Origin: Ziziphus jujuba
Lineage: Eukaryota > Streptophyta > Magnoliopsida > Rosales > Rhamnaceae
Assembly (NCBI RefSeq): GCF_031755915.1
Contig: NC_083380.1
Span: forward strand, 26,890,001 to 26,954,000
Length of the DNA stretch: 64,000 nucleotides
Direction: 5' to 3'
Positions 25,967-38,060 of the stretch are shown one piece after another; within the stretch, counting starts at the first letter, position 1, and each line of letters starts with the position of its first letter. The translations under genes and the position numbers were made by a program. The notes beneath the pieces were generated by a model. The model was not told the DNA's origin. It saw only the letters and a list, made by a program, of their open reading frames with translations, and ran no database searches.

Positions 25967-26208
25967 TACATTTTGAGAACTTTTTGAAAAATATAGAAAA
26001 AATGCATTATTCATTATATAATGTTTTTTTTTTTATCTCACCTTTAAAAAATTCAAAAAGAAACTAAATAAGGGGAAAAAAAATATTCCTCTTGCAAAGT
26101 TTCATTCCATCACCAAAAATAAAATCTTTATACCCACATAATATGGAAATTTTAAAAAATGAAGATCAAATTTTTCCTTCCAAGCTTTATGAATATATAT
26201 ATATATAT
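25967..26208. repeat. Direct repeat, left copy, flanking the LTR unit
   Basis: 'tacattttgag', 'actttttgaaaaatatag', 'atctcacctttaaaaaattc' and 'catcaccaaaaataaaatct' recur in the same order at 28,764-29,102. The left copy lacks about 130 bp present in the right copy (28,822-28,930). Together the two copies bracket the LTR at 26,228-28,765. Confidence 0.8.
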
Positions 26209-26504
26209 ATATAAATATATAAGTACATGTAACACCCCGTACCAAAAATACACATAATTAAATAAGTTTGACTAAGTTTGACCAAGTGAACAATATATGG
26301 GTCCGACTTGACTTTTTCAACAGTTAATATTTTTGGTTTGACTGAGGTACCATTGTATAGATCTCGTCGTTACAAGTTCATAGATTGGTGGCACGCCAAA
26401 TTCCGAGTTACGGATAAAAAGTTATGGTTCTGAGAAGTTTTAAACATAAGTTTTATATCAGTGTCCAAACCAGTCCCCAATTTTTGTCTGTTAGTGATTT
26501 AGGC

Positions 26505-26514
26505 TCTATATAAG
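26505..26514 (+). promoter_or_regulatory. TATA box of the solo LTR
   Basis: 'tctatataag' stands about 280 bp inside the LTR, ahead of a GC-richer stretch; this is where the U3 promoter of a plant LTR is expected. Whether it still fires cannot be told. Confidence 0.45.
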
Positions 26515-27638
26515 CCTTGGTAAGTGTGCCAAACAGGAAGAAAAGCCCAAAAATACCCATTTCCTCTCCAAAAACCCGAGAAAAAAACACCCCATACCCA
26601 CGGGCTCCAACCGACCGTTTTAACCTCCAACCGGGTTTACGCCGTTTGACCCATCTGTGGCCACCACCTTGCTACACGTGCCGGACAGAGAGGAGTGGGG
26701 GACAGAGGTAAGCACGGCCGCAAAATTTCACAGCCATCGATCGCCGGACGCGCCCAAATTGGGCCGGAGAAGCCCGATGGCCGGAAATTTTCTCCCTCCT
26801 CTTTTCTTATGTTTTCTGGCCAACCCAGCTCAACCCATACCTCTATCCCGCCATTTTCGACCCCTTCTGAGTCCATTTCCGTAGTTAGATTACCCAAAAT
26901 CCCCACCATTTGAGAGATCTCTCAAGTTCAAGTTCGGCCGAACCTTTACGTCAATTTTTCGGTCACCGGACCAAGACACTCAACTTGAGCCTGGAGGTGA
27001 TCCTGTAGGGGAGCAGGTGTGAGCATCTACAGTACTGTGAGTGGTTATATTATTTTTAAATTATTTGGGTATATAGTATAGTATATATGGGGTTTAAATA
27101 TTTTACGTATATATCATTTGATTGAAATGTTGTTTTATGCGTATATAAATATTTGCTTCACATATATGTGTTATCATTTTATATGACTTTTGATAATATT
27201 TTAAGTGATTTTAAATTTTAATGGGTCCATAAATGGACTTGTGGTATTTAAATATCTTGGTAATTAAATTGAGATTTTAAATCATTTTGGAAACTATTTG
27301 GTTTGAGAAACAAGATTGAAAATCATATAATTTTAAGCACGATCAAATATTTTATAATTTTATGTGCTTAAAATTGGTTTATGGTGAATATATTTCACTG
27401 TGGTATTTCTGGTTTTCGTATGAAATGATGTTTTGAGATTTTGAAGGATTTAATTAAGTGGTGGAAGTTTAAATGTTAAATTATGATTTATGATACAGTA
27501 TTGTTTGGAAAAGTATATATACAATCTTACAAGATTGTTTCATGTATACTGTATTGGTTATTTTAAATTGATGTACCATGTAATGCCAATACCTTGGATC
27601 AGTATTATATTATATTATATTATCGCACGCTGGGTTTA

Positions 27639-27963
27639 CCACGGTGCCGTGAGGTTGGTTTCATCCAATGGTCATCTATTATTACCACGGACTGTGAGGT
27701 CGGGTTTATCCAACGGTTTATTATTATTACCACGGTACCGTGAGGTTGGTTTCATTCAACGGTTATCTATTATTACCACGGACTGTGAGGTCGGGTTTAT
27801 CCGACGGTTTATTATTATTGCCACGGTGCCGTGAGGTAGGTATCATCCAAAGGTTTATTATTGCCACGGACCGTGAGGTTGGGTACGTCCCAACGGTTAT
27901 TTATTATTTCCACGACACCATTCATATATTGAGGGTCGTGAGGTGGGTGTATCCAACGGTTTG
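27639..27963. repeat. Tandem array of 43-46-bp units, each with a CACGG...CCGTG palindrome
   Basis: Six units start with 'ccacgg' (27,639; about 27,685; about 27,731; about 27,776; about 27,822; about 27,865), and a degenerate seventh starts 'ccacga' (about 27,911). Each reads ccacgg(t)(a/g)c(c/t)gtgaggt..ggttt(c/a)atcca(a)cgg then 'ttattatta'. The first four alternate between two types (A: 'ccacggtgccgtgaggtt'; B: 'ccacggactgtgaggtcg'), a dimeric higher-order pattern of about 91 bp. One unit holds the perfect 12-bp palindrome CACGGTACCGTG. It is in the LTR and is not a CRISPR. Confidence 0.8.
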
Positions 27964-28763
27964 TATATTTGTACATTGTATGGTACATTGTATATGTTTG
28001 TATATATTGTTGATTTACAAATATTGTGGTGATTTCTACATTTTCATATTTATTTGGTGGAACTGTATTTATTATAGTGTATGCTCAAATGTTTATATCT
28101 TGATTTGAAACATTTCAGAATATTACAATGATCGTTCATTCATATTGTTGAGCATCAGTTTTTATGATATTAATTGGGGTACAAGTTTGGATTTTGGTGA
28201 AATGATTTTAAACGGAGAACTTTTCAAAAGAGTGGAACGAGAGGTCTTGAGAGAAATATTTTTCAGAAGTAAATCATTATTTTTCTATTATACTATGCCA
28301 CTCACTGAGATTCTTTATCTCATGTTTTTATTATTTTAAATTCGTTCCCCTAGGCCCAGGCAGCTAGTAGCAGTCTACCTCGCGCACAGCTTTCCGCTTG
28401 TTTCCTTCCACTACAACAGTCGTATTTATCCTTTCTTTACCTATTGTTATCTTCTAGACTTATTTATTACTTATTTGTACTCATAGACCTTGTTGATACT
28501 TTTAGAATGCTCTGATTTTAAATATGGAACTCAGTAGAAACCATAGTACTCATGTGTGTTGTTATGGCCTGTACAGTAGGTCGATTGTGGACTTATTTAT
28601 ATATATATTTATATGTTTGAGGTATTAATGTTAATGCTGGTGTTGATTATCTACGTTGTAAGGTGAGGTTCCATTGGATATTTTCTAGAGATTGTCCAGT
28701 GGGACTTTACTAGGCGGGATCATCAGGGAGGTCCTGAAAGGGTTTCCGGGGCGGGTCCTGTTA

Positions 28764-29106
28764 TACATTTTGAGCACTTTTTGAAAAATATAGAAAAAAT
28801 ATATTATTCACTTTCAATTTCTGATAAAAAGATTAATCTTATTATTAATTATTATATATTAATCTTAGTATTTTATAATAAAAATGTATTAGTATATGGA
28901 GTTTTTGTGTAAAATATATTTAATAATAATTATATATTTTTTTTTATCTCATCTTTAAAAAATTCAAAAAGAAAACAAATAAGGAGAAAAACATTCCTCT
29001 TGCCAAGTTTCATTCTATCACCAAAAATAAAATCTTCGTACCCATATATTATAAAAATTTTGAAAAATCAAGATCAATTTTTTTTTTCCAAGCTTTATGA
29101 AGTTTG
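28764..29106. repeat. Direct repeat, right copy, flanking the LTR unit
   Basis: Homologous to 25,967-26,208 (see that entry) and about 130 bp longer. It continues into AT-rich DNA. A second, local tandem repeat of about 100 bp ('gaatataa.gatga.acatggtaa') lies at 29,309-29,490. Confidence 0.75.
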
Positions 29107-32100
29107 TGGAACTATTATTTACGAATTATTTGTGGAGTTATTATTTATATAAATTATGTTAAAACCGTTGTACACATTATTGCAAAAATTTATAGCCAAA
29201 TCTTGATAATACTCACATGTTATAGAAATTTTCAAAATCAAAATCAAATTATTTCTTTCAAGTTTTATTAATATTATGAAAATTTTCAAATAATTTTATT
29301 TTTGGATTTTAACTTTTTCGTAATGCCTTTGGAAGGAGAAAAAAAAAATGAATATAAGGATGATACATGGTAATGATTTTAAGATTGTGGAATTTTTAAA
29401 ACAATTTCATTTTTAAATTTTAGTTTTTTTTTTTTTTTGGTAATATTTTTAGAGGGAAAAGAATGAATATAATGATGACATGTGGTAAAATGTTTTGCTC
29501 ACTATCTTACTTTAGATATCTATCAAAACAGACTCATATATAAGTTTTTACTTGTTAATTTGAACATTTAAGTATTAAAAGGATAAGTAAAAAAATTAAT
29601 ATTTTATGATTAAATAATATTATAAAAATCAACATTTTAATTTTGATTTTTAAATTTTTAAATTAACTAGTAAAACCTGACATATAAAAATTAATAATGA
29701 TTTTTTTAAAAAAATATAGATTGAAATTTAATTAGGGCAAAACTGAAAGAGTATGAACCAAACTTTCCCCTTTATTTTATCAACAACCTAACAACCAAGG
29801 CATTATTGATTGAAAAAGCATCTTGAAATTATAATTAAAGCTAAGGCCATCAATGGCGTACGTAACGAAGAAGAAAAGGTCTTTATACAGTACAAATAGA
29901 AACTAAAACCGGCCGGTAGGGATAATGAACTCATACTGAATCAAAACAAATTACATATATACCAAATACATTCAATTTTAGAAGAATGAATAATTTTAAA
30001 GGAAAGTCAGGTATTAAAAATGAATAATTTTTTTTGGGAGAAAAAATTACAATTAATTAATGATTCCTTTTGAATTGGGGTAATTATTTGGTTAATTAAA
30101 ATCATTAAAAGTGTAAAGAATTATTTGAGATATATATTTATATAAGAGCAAATATATATATATATATATATATATCTATAAGTAACTCATCTTCTTTAAA
30201 CATATATATAACAAAATTTCAAATTCTAGTACTTTCTAATATTTTAAGGAACATATTTTTCAAAGAAAATAAATCTAACCATGTGGTTGGTAATATTGAC
30301 TCATAAATCGTACGTTTAAAAGTAGGCATACAAACAACAAGATTGTGTCCTTTACGTACCGTTCAGTATCCAAGTTATTATTATATTTTTAATTGTAGAA
30401 GTTAACTCAGATTTTAGTTCGAATAGTCTTGAGGATTTTCAACATTTTGGTTGAAGAATATTAATTATGATTGGAAAAACCCATTATTATTTAAGCTTAG
30501 GGTACATGTATTTTTTGGAAAGCAGAGTGCATGTATTTTAGGGACAATATTTTCTTCTTCTTCCTTTAATTTTGGCAGGGCTATATTATGTTACATACGT
30601 TAATATTTACAGGTCCAAATTCGTACGAAGAAATTAGAAATCAATACATTATTTTAAATGGAGAAATCGTATCAAGACCTAACATATTTAAATTCACGGT
30701 ACGTTTTGATGTCGACTAGAGCTAGCTGTAAACAAAGAAAATTGTACCACAATATAATAAAACACTAACCAAGTCCCTTAAATATATGTCAAATAACATT
30801 ATACAAAATAATGAACCTCTTATTTTTTTTACAAAAAAAAAAAAAAAAAGGGAAAAGATAATGAAATTATTAGATTCTTATAAATTTTCTATACCTTTTC
30901 TTTCTCGTCCAATATAAATTAAGACTTCCATGTAAATTTCATTTTTTGCGATCGAAGATATTGTATAGTTTTTGATAGTTTACCAGCTTTTTGAAGCATA
31001 ATTAGAACATAATTTTTTACATAAAAATTTATTATTTGTGTTAACTTATAAATTAATTTTCAGATAAAGCTTTGGAGTCTTTTTTTTTTTTTTCTTCTTC
31101 GCATTGAATAATGAATTGTAAGTATGTATATGAGTTCATATGAAAAAAGCTAAAACCAAAACCCATCCGTATGAGTTCACCTAGATATTGGCTTTTAATA
31201 TTTACTGACCAGGGGAGTTTTATTAGAATATCCTTATATTTTTTCGTTAACTATCATTTTTTTTATTAGATTATTTTTTTATTATTTTTTTTGATTAAGT
31301 TTTACTTAATAAATTTGGAAAAATTTATTCATACAGGCTATAAACAATGAAATAAGATAGGATAAAAAATATTGAAATAAAATTTTTTTTCTTTATTCTA
31401 AATAAATTTAGTTAGATGAGATATGCATAGCAATGTTACATATATTTATAGAGATATACGAGGATTTTTATTATTATATGGCCTTTATAATTTAGAACGT
31501 AAAGTCATTATATATCGATGAAAGAGATTCACCAAAAAATAAAAAGATCAGAGAAAGACCATTGATAATATTATTGGCAAATTTTTATTTTGTTAATTAA
31601 TAGATATTAGCTAAGAAATAATTAAAATAAAATACATTGTATTATTCTTTTTTTAAATCTTTCTTAAAATCCATGTATAACTATTTCAAACAACTGATTT
31701 TTTGGCAAATTTACTAGAATAAGTTTATATACATTGGTTCCCTCATCTGCTCTCATTCTCTTATCCACAAAATCAAACAAGCATAGATTGATTTTCATTG
31801 TTTCTTTACATATTTTCTTTCACATTTTCTTTTCTTCCACCCATCGAATTCCTTGTACGAAAATTAATTGGAAGATAAATAAATAAATAAATAAACTAAT
31901 ACTTTTTTTTTTTTTGGTTTTTCTTTTTTTAAACTTAAATGTTAAAACCACTCAATAATCATGTACGTAATATGAACCCCGCGTGGGAATTAATTATATA
32001 TTTATGGCTTTTATTTTCATTGTCTCTGTACGTATAGTAGCTAATGTGTACGTATAGGTAGTTGTATCATATCAAGGTTTGTGTATTGAAGAGATTCATC

Positions 32101-32425
32101 TCTCCCAATTGTGGTTGTAGGTCTCAATCACTTTAATCTATAAAAATTAAAAATTAAAATGAAAATGGAAGAAAAATTGAGTGAGGCAGACAGATATGAT
32201 ATAATAAATTATACTCTTTTGCCAGAACATTTACAGACCTCTGTCATGGATTTAGAAAAGACATGCTCGTGTCATGCACCACATACGTTACCTTACTAAA
32301 TACTTCACTTATGGTGTCTATTTTGTATCTTCTAATGAATCTTTTTTATTTCAACACCTGCTCCATACAATTTTATGTGTTCATTGAAAATTCATGTACT
32401 CGCTTTCCAAATCATGTCCCTTTTG

Positions 32426-32460
<35 letters not shown>

Positions 32461-33335
32461 TTTGTGGTGTGTGTGTGTGTGTTTGTTGGGGGGGAATCAA
32501 ATTATTTCTAGGTTTTTACAAAGAAATAATAACAATTAAAATTTTATGCCAACTACAAGGATATTAAGAAAATTACTAAAGTAACATCAGGATAAATAGA
32601 TAACAAGATGATTAAAAAAAAATAAAATCAAGATAGCTAGTATATTTACTTTCTTTCTATTAATGAAGTTAATTCATACTTCAATCATATACAAGCATTA
32701 CAAGCATTAAAAAAATTAAAAAAATAAAAAAGAAGAAGAAGAAGAAGAGGAACATATATAGCCTTGGTATACAAAATCTTGAATGTTATCATCAATCTTT
32801 TTCTATGTTAGTAATTAATTTTGATATATTTGTGAAATTAACAGATATTTACTTGAAATTTTGGTTTGAGTTGATCAAGACGGTGGTAAATTGGATTCAT
32901 TCATTATTTATTTATAAATAAAATAATGCCACATGATTTAGTATCTAAAATTTTGGTACCAAATTCGGTGACTCTAGCCAGCATTATTGCTACAAATTTT
33001 TCAAAAATTTGGGAGTGGTAAGTTGGAATTTGAATCTTCATTGGTGCAAATAGTTGGTATAAATTAACCAGGAAAGGAAAAACAAACATTATATTAACAT
33101 TCCAGTTGCCGACAAGAGAACGCAAAGGGAGTTGGAATGTGCAAAAATGATGAAACCAACCAATCCAATCAATTCAATCAAATATTATTAGATCAATCTA
33201 ATTATATTGGAATTAACTGGAATGAAAATTTTCAAATCTAATTGAATTGAATCAGTAATTGATTTTGGTATTTTAATATAACCAATATCCAAACGAATCA
33301 ACCAATATGTTTAAAAAAAATTTAGGTATATTTAT

Positions 33336-33428
<93 letters not shown>

Positions 33429-33620
33429 AGTATGTGATTGTGTTGATGTAGCAAAAAATTCGTTGAATGGTTATTGGCTGTCTATGATTTAGCCTATTTG
33501 GACCATATTCTTATTGTTAGCTTATGTTGGAATAAAGTAATTCTGATAGTATGTGTACGTTATTGATATATTAACTTATGTGTTTGTTATTTGAACCGTT
33601 TGATACTTCCTTTTCTAAAA
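29107..33620. other. AT-rich intergenic DNA with microsatellites
   Basis: No gene signal. Microsatellites: (TA)n at 30,150-30,174, (ATT)n at 32,431-32,460, (GT)n at 32,467-32,482, and an 83-bp (TA)n tract at 33,342-33,424. The reading frame across 33,307-33,492 is the (TA)n tract read as Ile-Tyr and is not a gene. Poly-A/T runs occur at 30,832-30,849, 31,080-31,094 and 31,903-31,915. Confidence 0.65.
33342..33424. repeat. (TA)n microsatellite, 83 bp
   Basis: An uninterrupted alternation of T and A, the longest simple repeat in the window. Confidence 0.95.
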
Positions 33621-33621
33621 G

Positions 33622-33912
33622 AAAATATTTAATTTAGATTTTAAAAATTTTTTATAGATTTATTTTAATTAGAAACTTTTGTAGACTTCATTACATTTTG
33701 TAGAGTTTGTAAAGTATGAATGATTTCGAGTAACTTTTGCAAACTTTCTTCGCAAAGAAAATAATTCAATATAAGTTTACAAAAGTCACTCCAAATCATT
33801 TATATTTTTATGAACTCTACAAAAGTTCATAAAAAGCTATTAAAGTATACAAAATTCTATGATTAAAAAAAGTGTATAAATTTTTTTAAAATTTATATTG
33901 AATGCACCCCAC
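33622..33912. mobile_element. Fold-back MITE, about 290 bp
   Basis: Left and right halves are inverted: 'tttaatttagattttaaaa' (33,628) faces 'ttttaaaatttatattgaat' (33,883-33,902), and 'tgtagagtttgta...gaatgattt' (33,699-33,727) faces 'aaatcatttatat...gaactctaca' (33,795-33,827). It ends near 'gcacccc'. A related degenerate block follows at 34,015-34,270. No reading frame. Confidence 0.65.
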
Positions 33913-35323
33913 TTAGATGTCTTTTCCTCTTCTCTGGAAAGTATTTTTGAAAGTCTATGAAAGTTTTTAGAGAGAGTGTAAAACAAATTATAACACTGCA
34001 TATATATACCACTCATCCAAAAATCTAAAGAAATCTATAAAAGTCCATTCTCTACAAAAATAAAGTTTAGATTGAATACTTTTAGACTTTGTAAACTTTT
34101 TAAAAGTTGTAATTGAATATCTCAAAACTGTTCAAGACTTTTTAAAAATTTATAAAAGTTAAGATTGAATACATCATAACTTTAAAAAAGTATTTAAAAT
34201 GTTTAATTAAATATACCCAGACTTTTAAGTTTATAAAAAATTTTCAAAATTTAAATTAAATACATCTTTAAATCTTTTTCCATCTATTATTTTATTTAAA
34301 CTGTTGGCAAAGGAAGCTAGTTACAGCCCCTCTTTTGTACCACGTTTTAGGCCTCCTTTTATACTTTTAACGCAATAATGTTAGATTTACCAAAATATTC
34401 ATTAAATTTATTTATCAAATAATGTAACTGATAATAAGGCAACATTTAATTGGTTTATTTATTTTTTTTAATTTATTTATCCATTTAATGATTTACTTTT
34501 TTATATTTAAGTTATATGAATATACTAACTAATAATATTTTAACACATAATATCTATAGGATTACTGTACTTTTTATGTATGTTATCATTGGTATATTAT
34601 CTAATTTGTAGACTTATATACATATATATATATATAGATATATATATAATTAGGCTCATATTAAAACGATCTGATAGTTTTAATATAAGGCCTTTATTTA
34701 TTAGCTCTAGAATTTGAAACTCAAAAATCGATAAAATAAGGATTTAATAACATGCTAAAACCTTATTTAAAAAAAATGAATCATATTGGTACTCGGTGAT
34801 TAATAAATATAATTTTAAATAGCAGATATTGATGTGATATAAAAGCTGAAAAATAGAAATTTTGATTTTAGCTTTGATATTAACAACCTTATTTGGGTCT
34901 AACTATATATATATATATATATATATATTAGAATAAAAGTTTACTGGTGATGAAATTTTTGGCATAAAATTTATTCAAGTTTAAATATTGAATATTTGAT
35001 TGGACTAGATAAAAATTACATTGAATCCACATCAATAAAAATGATCAATCCAAATGAACCAAGGCTGGATTGGATTTTTTTATTACACTTGAATTAGATT
35101 GAATTAAAATATCCAAAAGCCGACATATATTAGATGGGTTAGAATATTGGCTAAAGTGATTGGATTTGTTCTAATGTACACCCTTAATTAAGAAGCATCC
35201 TTAACAGGGCTACATTTTTTTATTTTTTCTTAACAATCCTTAACAGGAGTAAGGTGGCTCACAGTGGGGATTACTAAATTCCTAATTTGAAAATGCATTA
35301 GTTTTGTGCTATTTCAATACTTT

Positions 35324-35375
<52 letters not shown>

Positions 35376-37084
35376 CGGGCGGGGGCTAATTACAATTTTA
35401 CACCTTGACTTTAGGTTTTGCAATTTGAATCTTTAATATTCAACTCAGCAATTTAGATGTTTGATTTTTCAATTTGTTACAATTTGAATCTTTCTAATTT
35501 TTAACTAACAAGTTTAACATCCCTTCTCACATTACTAATATTATATTGTGTCAAATTTTAAATTAGAAATTACGAAGGAGCAAAATTTTAAAACTAAATT
35601 TGCATTTTGATATCTAATAATTTACAATTTGATACAGTTCAATACAATTATATAAACTGCAACAATCCTTTTTCAAAACTAAAGGTTACTAAAATTTATA
35701 ATTTTAATATTTTGTACTTTAGTACATTTAGTTTGAAAATCGATACAATTTAATATGAGCCATGTGAGATGGCCATTAAATCCAGCAGTCAAATTCAAGT
35801 AGGACACAAATTGTAGTAAATTGAAAAATTGAGATCCAGACTGTGAGTAGAAAAGTTGAGAGCCTAAATAGCTAAACCATGAAAGATAAGACACTAAAAT
35901 GTAATTAACATCTTTTTTTTTTTTTTAAGTAACTTTATTATTTTGCTATTTCAATACTTGATACGGAAATATAAGCAATTATGACACCCTATTTACTACC
36001 AACTTTCAAATCTTTTTGTAGACCCTTACAGTAAAGATATTTTATGTGGCAAGCAATGTTGTTTATGTTAATTGCCATAGAGAATAAATAAATTATTAAT
36101 CATATTTAAAAAATATCGAATTAATTCTATATAACAATTATTGGTGAGTCCCATGAAAACTTGGGTAGTTGTTACTTTTGCAGTTAGGGTTTATTTAAAA
36201 ACAATTAAAACATGTTTAAATGATGTATTATTATTTAGATGATTTTTCTCCCATAATGTCCTTACTCTAAAGTTGTTACTGTGTTCTTATTATTATTATA
36301 TATATACAGTTTTGATCTAGTGGACTATTATACTTACCACTTTTTTTAATCAAAAAAAAGAAAAAAAAAATTGCCCCTTGGTAGTATCATAGGTATCAGA
36401 CCAACGACCCTGCCATGCCGCATTGTAGCATGGGACATGTTGAGCCAATAGTTGGGAAAACCATGGCTCAAACCACAACTTTTGAACTTGTAAGTGATGG
36501 TTGAGTCTTTTTTTTTTTTTTTTGTGAAGCTATCACCTTTCAGTGGTATAACCTATTTTATGGTGTGTGATACTAATGTGGTACAAAACTAAGTCTGGAT
36601 AGAAAAGATAAAGAATAAACTTTTATTTATTTTTTAAAGACAAATCCTATAGGGACCTAAACACCATATACCAAGTTAATTAGCCATAACTAAACTAAAT
36701 GATTCACTTTTCTATATAAGGTTTCTAATATTAAAAAATAAAAATAATGATACATTGCTTTAAATTAATATTACCATCTATTGCTTATTTTACCTTTTTG
36801 TCATACACCATAAAGTAAGCTAAAGTAGCTCACTAGATTATAATTGCATGTTATAGCATCTCTAATAGCTCTATCAATTAGTACTTTTTTTTTGCCATAT
36901 CAAAAAAATAGATAGTCATTAAACCAAAAAAAAAAGAAAAAAAAAGAAAAAAACACTCCAATAGGTTTTGTCTAAACACCATGTTAAGCTGATGTGGTCC
37001 AGAAAAGAAAAAAAGAAAAAAAAAAAAAAACAGGCATTGTCAAGGTAAATTTCTACTTTTGGAGGTTCACATCCAAAAGTAATC
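33913..37084. other. AT-rich intergenic DNA
   Basis: A second degenerate MITE-like block at 34,015-34,270 repeats 'ttaagattgaata' and 'tttataaaa' words. (TA)n at 34,619-34,648 and 34,904-34,929. The poly-G run at 35,335-35,375 is listed separately. Poly-A and poly-T runs occur at 36,353-36,370, 36,509-36,522 and 36,926-37,030. No supported gene. Confidence 0.6.
35335..35386. repeat. Poly-G run (41 G) with a G-rich tail
   Basis: A poly-T stretch runs directly into 41 consecutive Gs (35,335-35,375), then cgggcgggggc. It stands out sharply in DNA that is otherwise about two-thirds A+T. Confidence 0.95.
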
Positions 37085-38060
37085 TACTGTACTCTAAACA
37101 ATATAAGATTTTTGCTCAGACTTCTCAGGGGATCATTCATCCTTGAATCACTTCCATTGAAGCATACTTAACTCCAAATTTCTTTCGAACCCTAAAGTCA
37201 ATCCCTCTAAAAAGATATTGCTTATTAAGAGAGTGACATTTGAACCATTACCATTCCATACTCAGGGATTGTGGGATTACTCATTGGTCTTACCCTTTTT
37301 TGTTTCATATCCTTCAGGATTCACAAGCCTTACAAGCCCCCTTCTAATCGCTCGTTAATCTTGCCTCTTCTTGTATTGTATTATTTAGAGCTCACAAGTC
37401 ATACAATCTACATCTTTTAGGACCAACATCCTCATTGACACATTTTTGATCAAGTACAAGCTATAATATCATATGTAACATCCTACCATTCTAGCACATC
37501 CTATCACTCTCTTACTTCATCTATATTTTCTCCAATTTATCCACCTCGCATCCTTCAAAGCCCACAGATCTTACAATTTACCTCTTTTAGGAGCCAATGC
37601 ACATATTCTCTAGGGGCCAATGTCCTCATCGGCACATTTTTGGCTGGGTATAAGCTCTGATACCATTTGTAATGTCCTGCCACTCTAGTGCGTCCCATCA
37701 ATCTCTTACTCTATCAATATTGTTCTTAATTTATTCATCACAACTCGGATGGTATGGGGATTTTGTTCAAACTTTCCACGGGGTCACCAATCTTAGGTTT
37801 GCTTCTGTTGAAGCATGCTTAGTTCCATAGTTTTTTTTTAACCCTGAAATCAACCTCTCTGTAAAGGCTTTAGTTGTTAAGAAAGTGACTATCTTTATAT
37901 TTAAACTATTACCATTCCATACCTTGGCGATGTGGAACTACTCACTGATCTTGTCGCTTTTTGCTTGACATCCTTTAAGGCTTTACAATCCACCCCTTAA
38001 CTACTCACTAATCTTGGCCCTTCTTGCCTAACATCCTTTAGGACTTGCTGGACTTACAAC
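37085..38060 (-). mobile_element. TRIM-like LTR elements, partly tandem, minus strand
   Basis: The LTR-like blocks at 37,085-37,290 and 37,755-37,940 share the 'ctcagacttctcaggggatc'-type start, 'gaagcat.cttag' and 'gaacc.t.accattccata'. Repeated interior-to-LTR junctions occur at about 37,440-37,545 and 37,640-37,745: 'gctctgataccatttgtaatg' (37,652-37,672) is, on the minus strand, a perfect TGGTATCAGAGC initiator-Met primer-binding site next to an LTR end. No coding interior. Same family as 11,555-12,290 and the fragment at 2,995-3,165. Confidence 0.6.
37652..37663 (-). other. tRNA-iMet primer-binding site of the TRIM-like element
   Basis: The plus strand reads GCTCTGATACCA, so the minus strand reads TGGTATCAGAGC, the standard plant LTR-retrotransposon primer-binding site. 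It sits 2-3 bases from the 'ttgtaatgtcc' LTR end. Confidence 0.8.

Larger units (their letters stand above)
26228..28765 (+). mobile_element. Solo LTR (Ty3-like), about 2.54 kb
   Basis: It begins TGTAACACCCCGTACC and ends '...ggggcgggtcctgttata', which is close to the TG...CA ends of plant Ty3-type LTRs whose 3' end reads 'ggtcctgttaca' (last C changed to T here). A TATA box (tctatataag, 26,505-26,514) is followed by a relatively GC-rich transcribed-leader-like stretch (26,520-27,010). It contains a 27.64-27.96 kb tandem array. No primer-binding site, gag or pol follows, so it appears to be a solo LTR. Open frames within 26,517-26,913 overlap on both strands and have no domain. Confidence 0.65.

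Noticed and set aside
26517..26913. Several Pro-rich frames on both strands
   Set aside because: They lie in the GC-richer LTR leader and overlap each other on both strands; no domain.
27639..27963. CRISPR-like array
   Set aside because: Spacers and repeats are not distinct, the units tile with no unique spacers, and this is plant nuclear DNA.
27490..28108. Overlapping 114- and 122-codon frames
   Set aside because: They translate the tandem array of the LTR in two frames; no protein family is recognised and the repeats explain the openness.
33307..33492. 61-codon frame rich in Ile-Tyr
   Set aside because: It is the (TA)n microsatellite read in frame.
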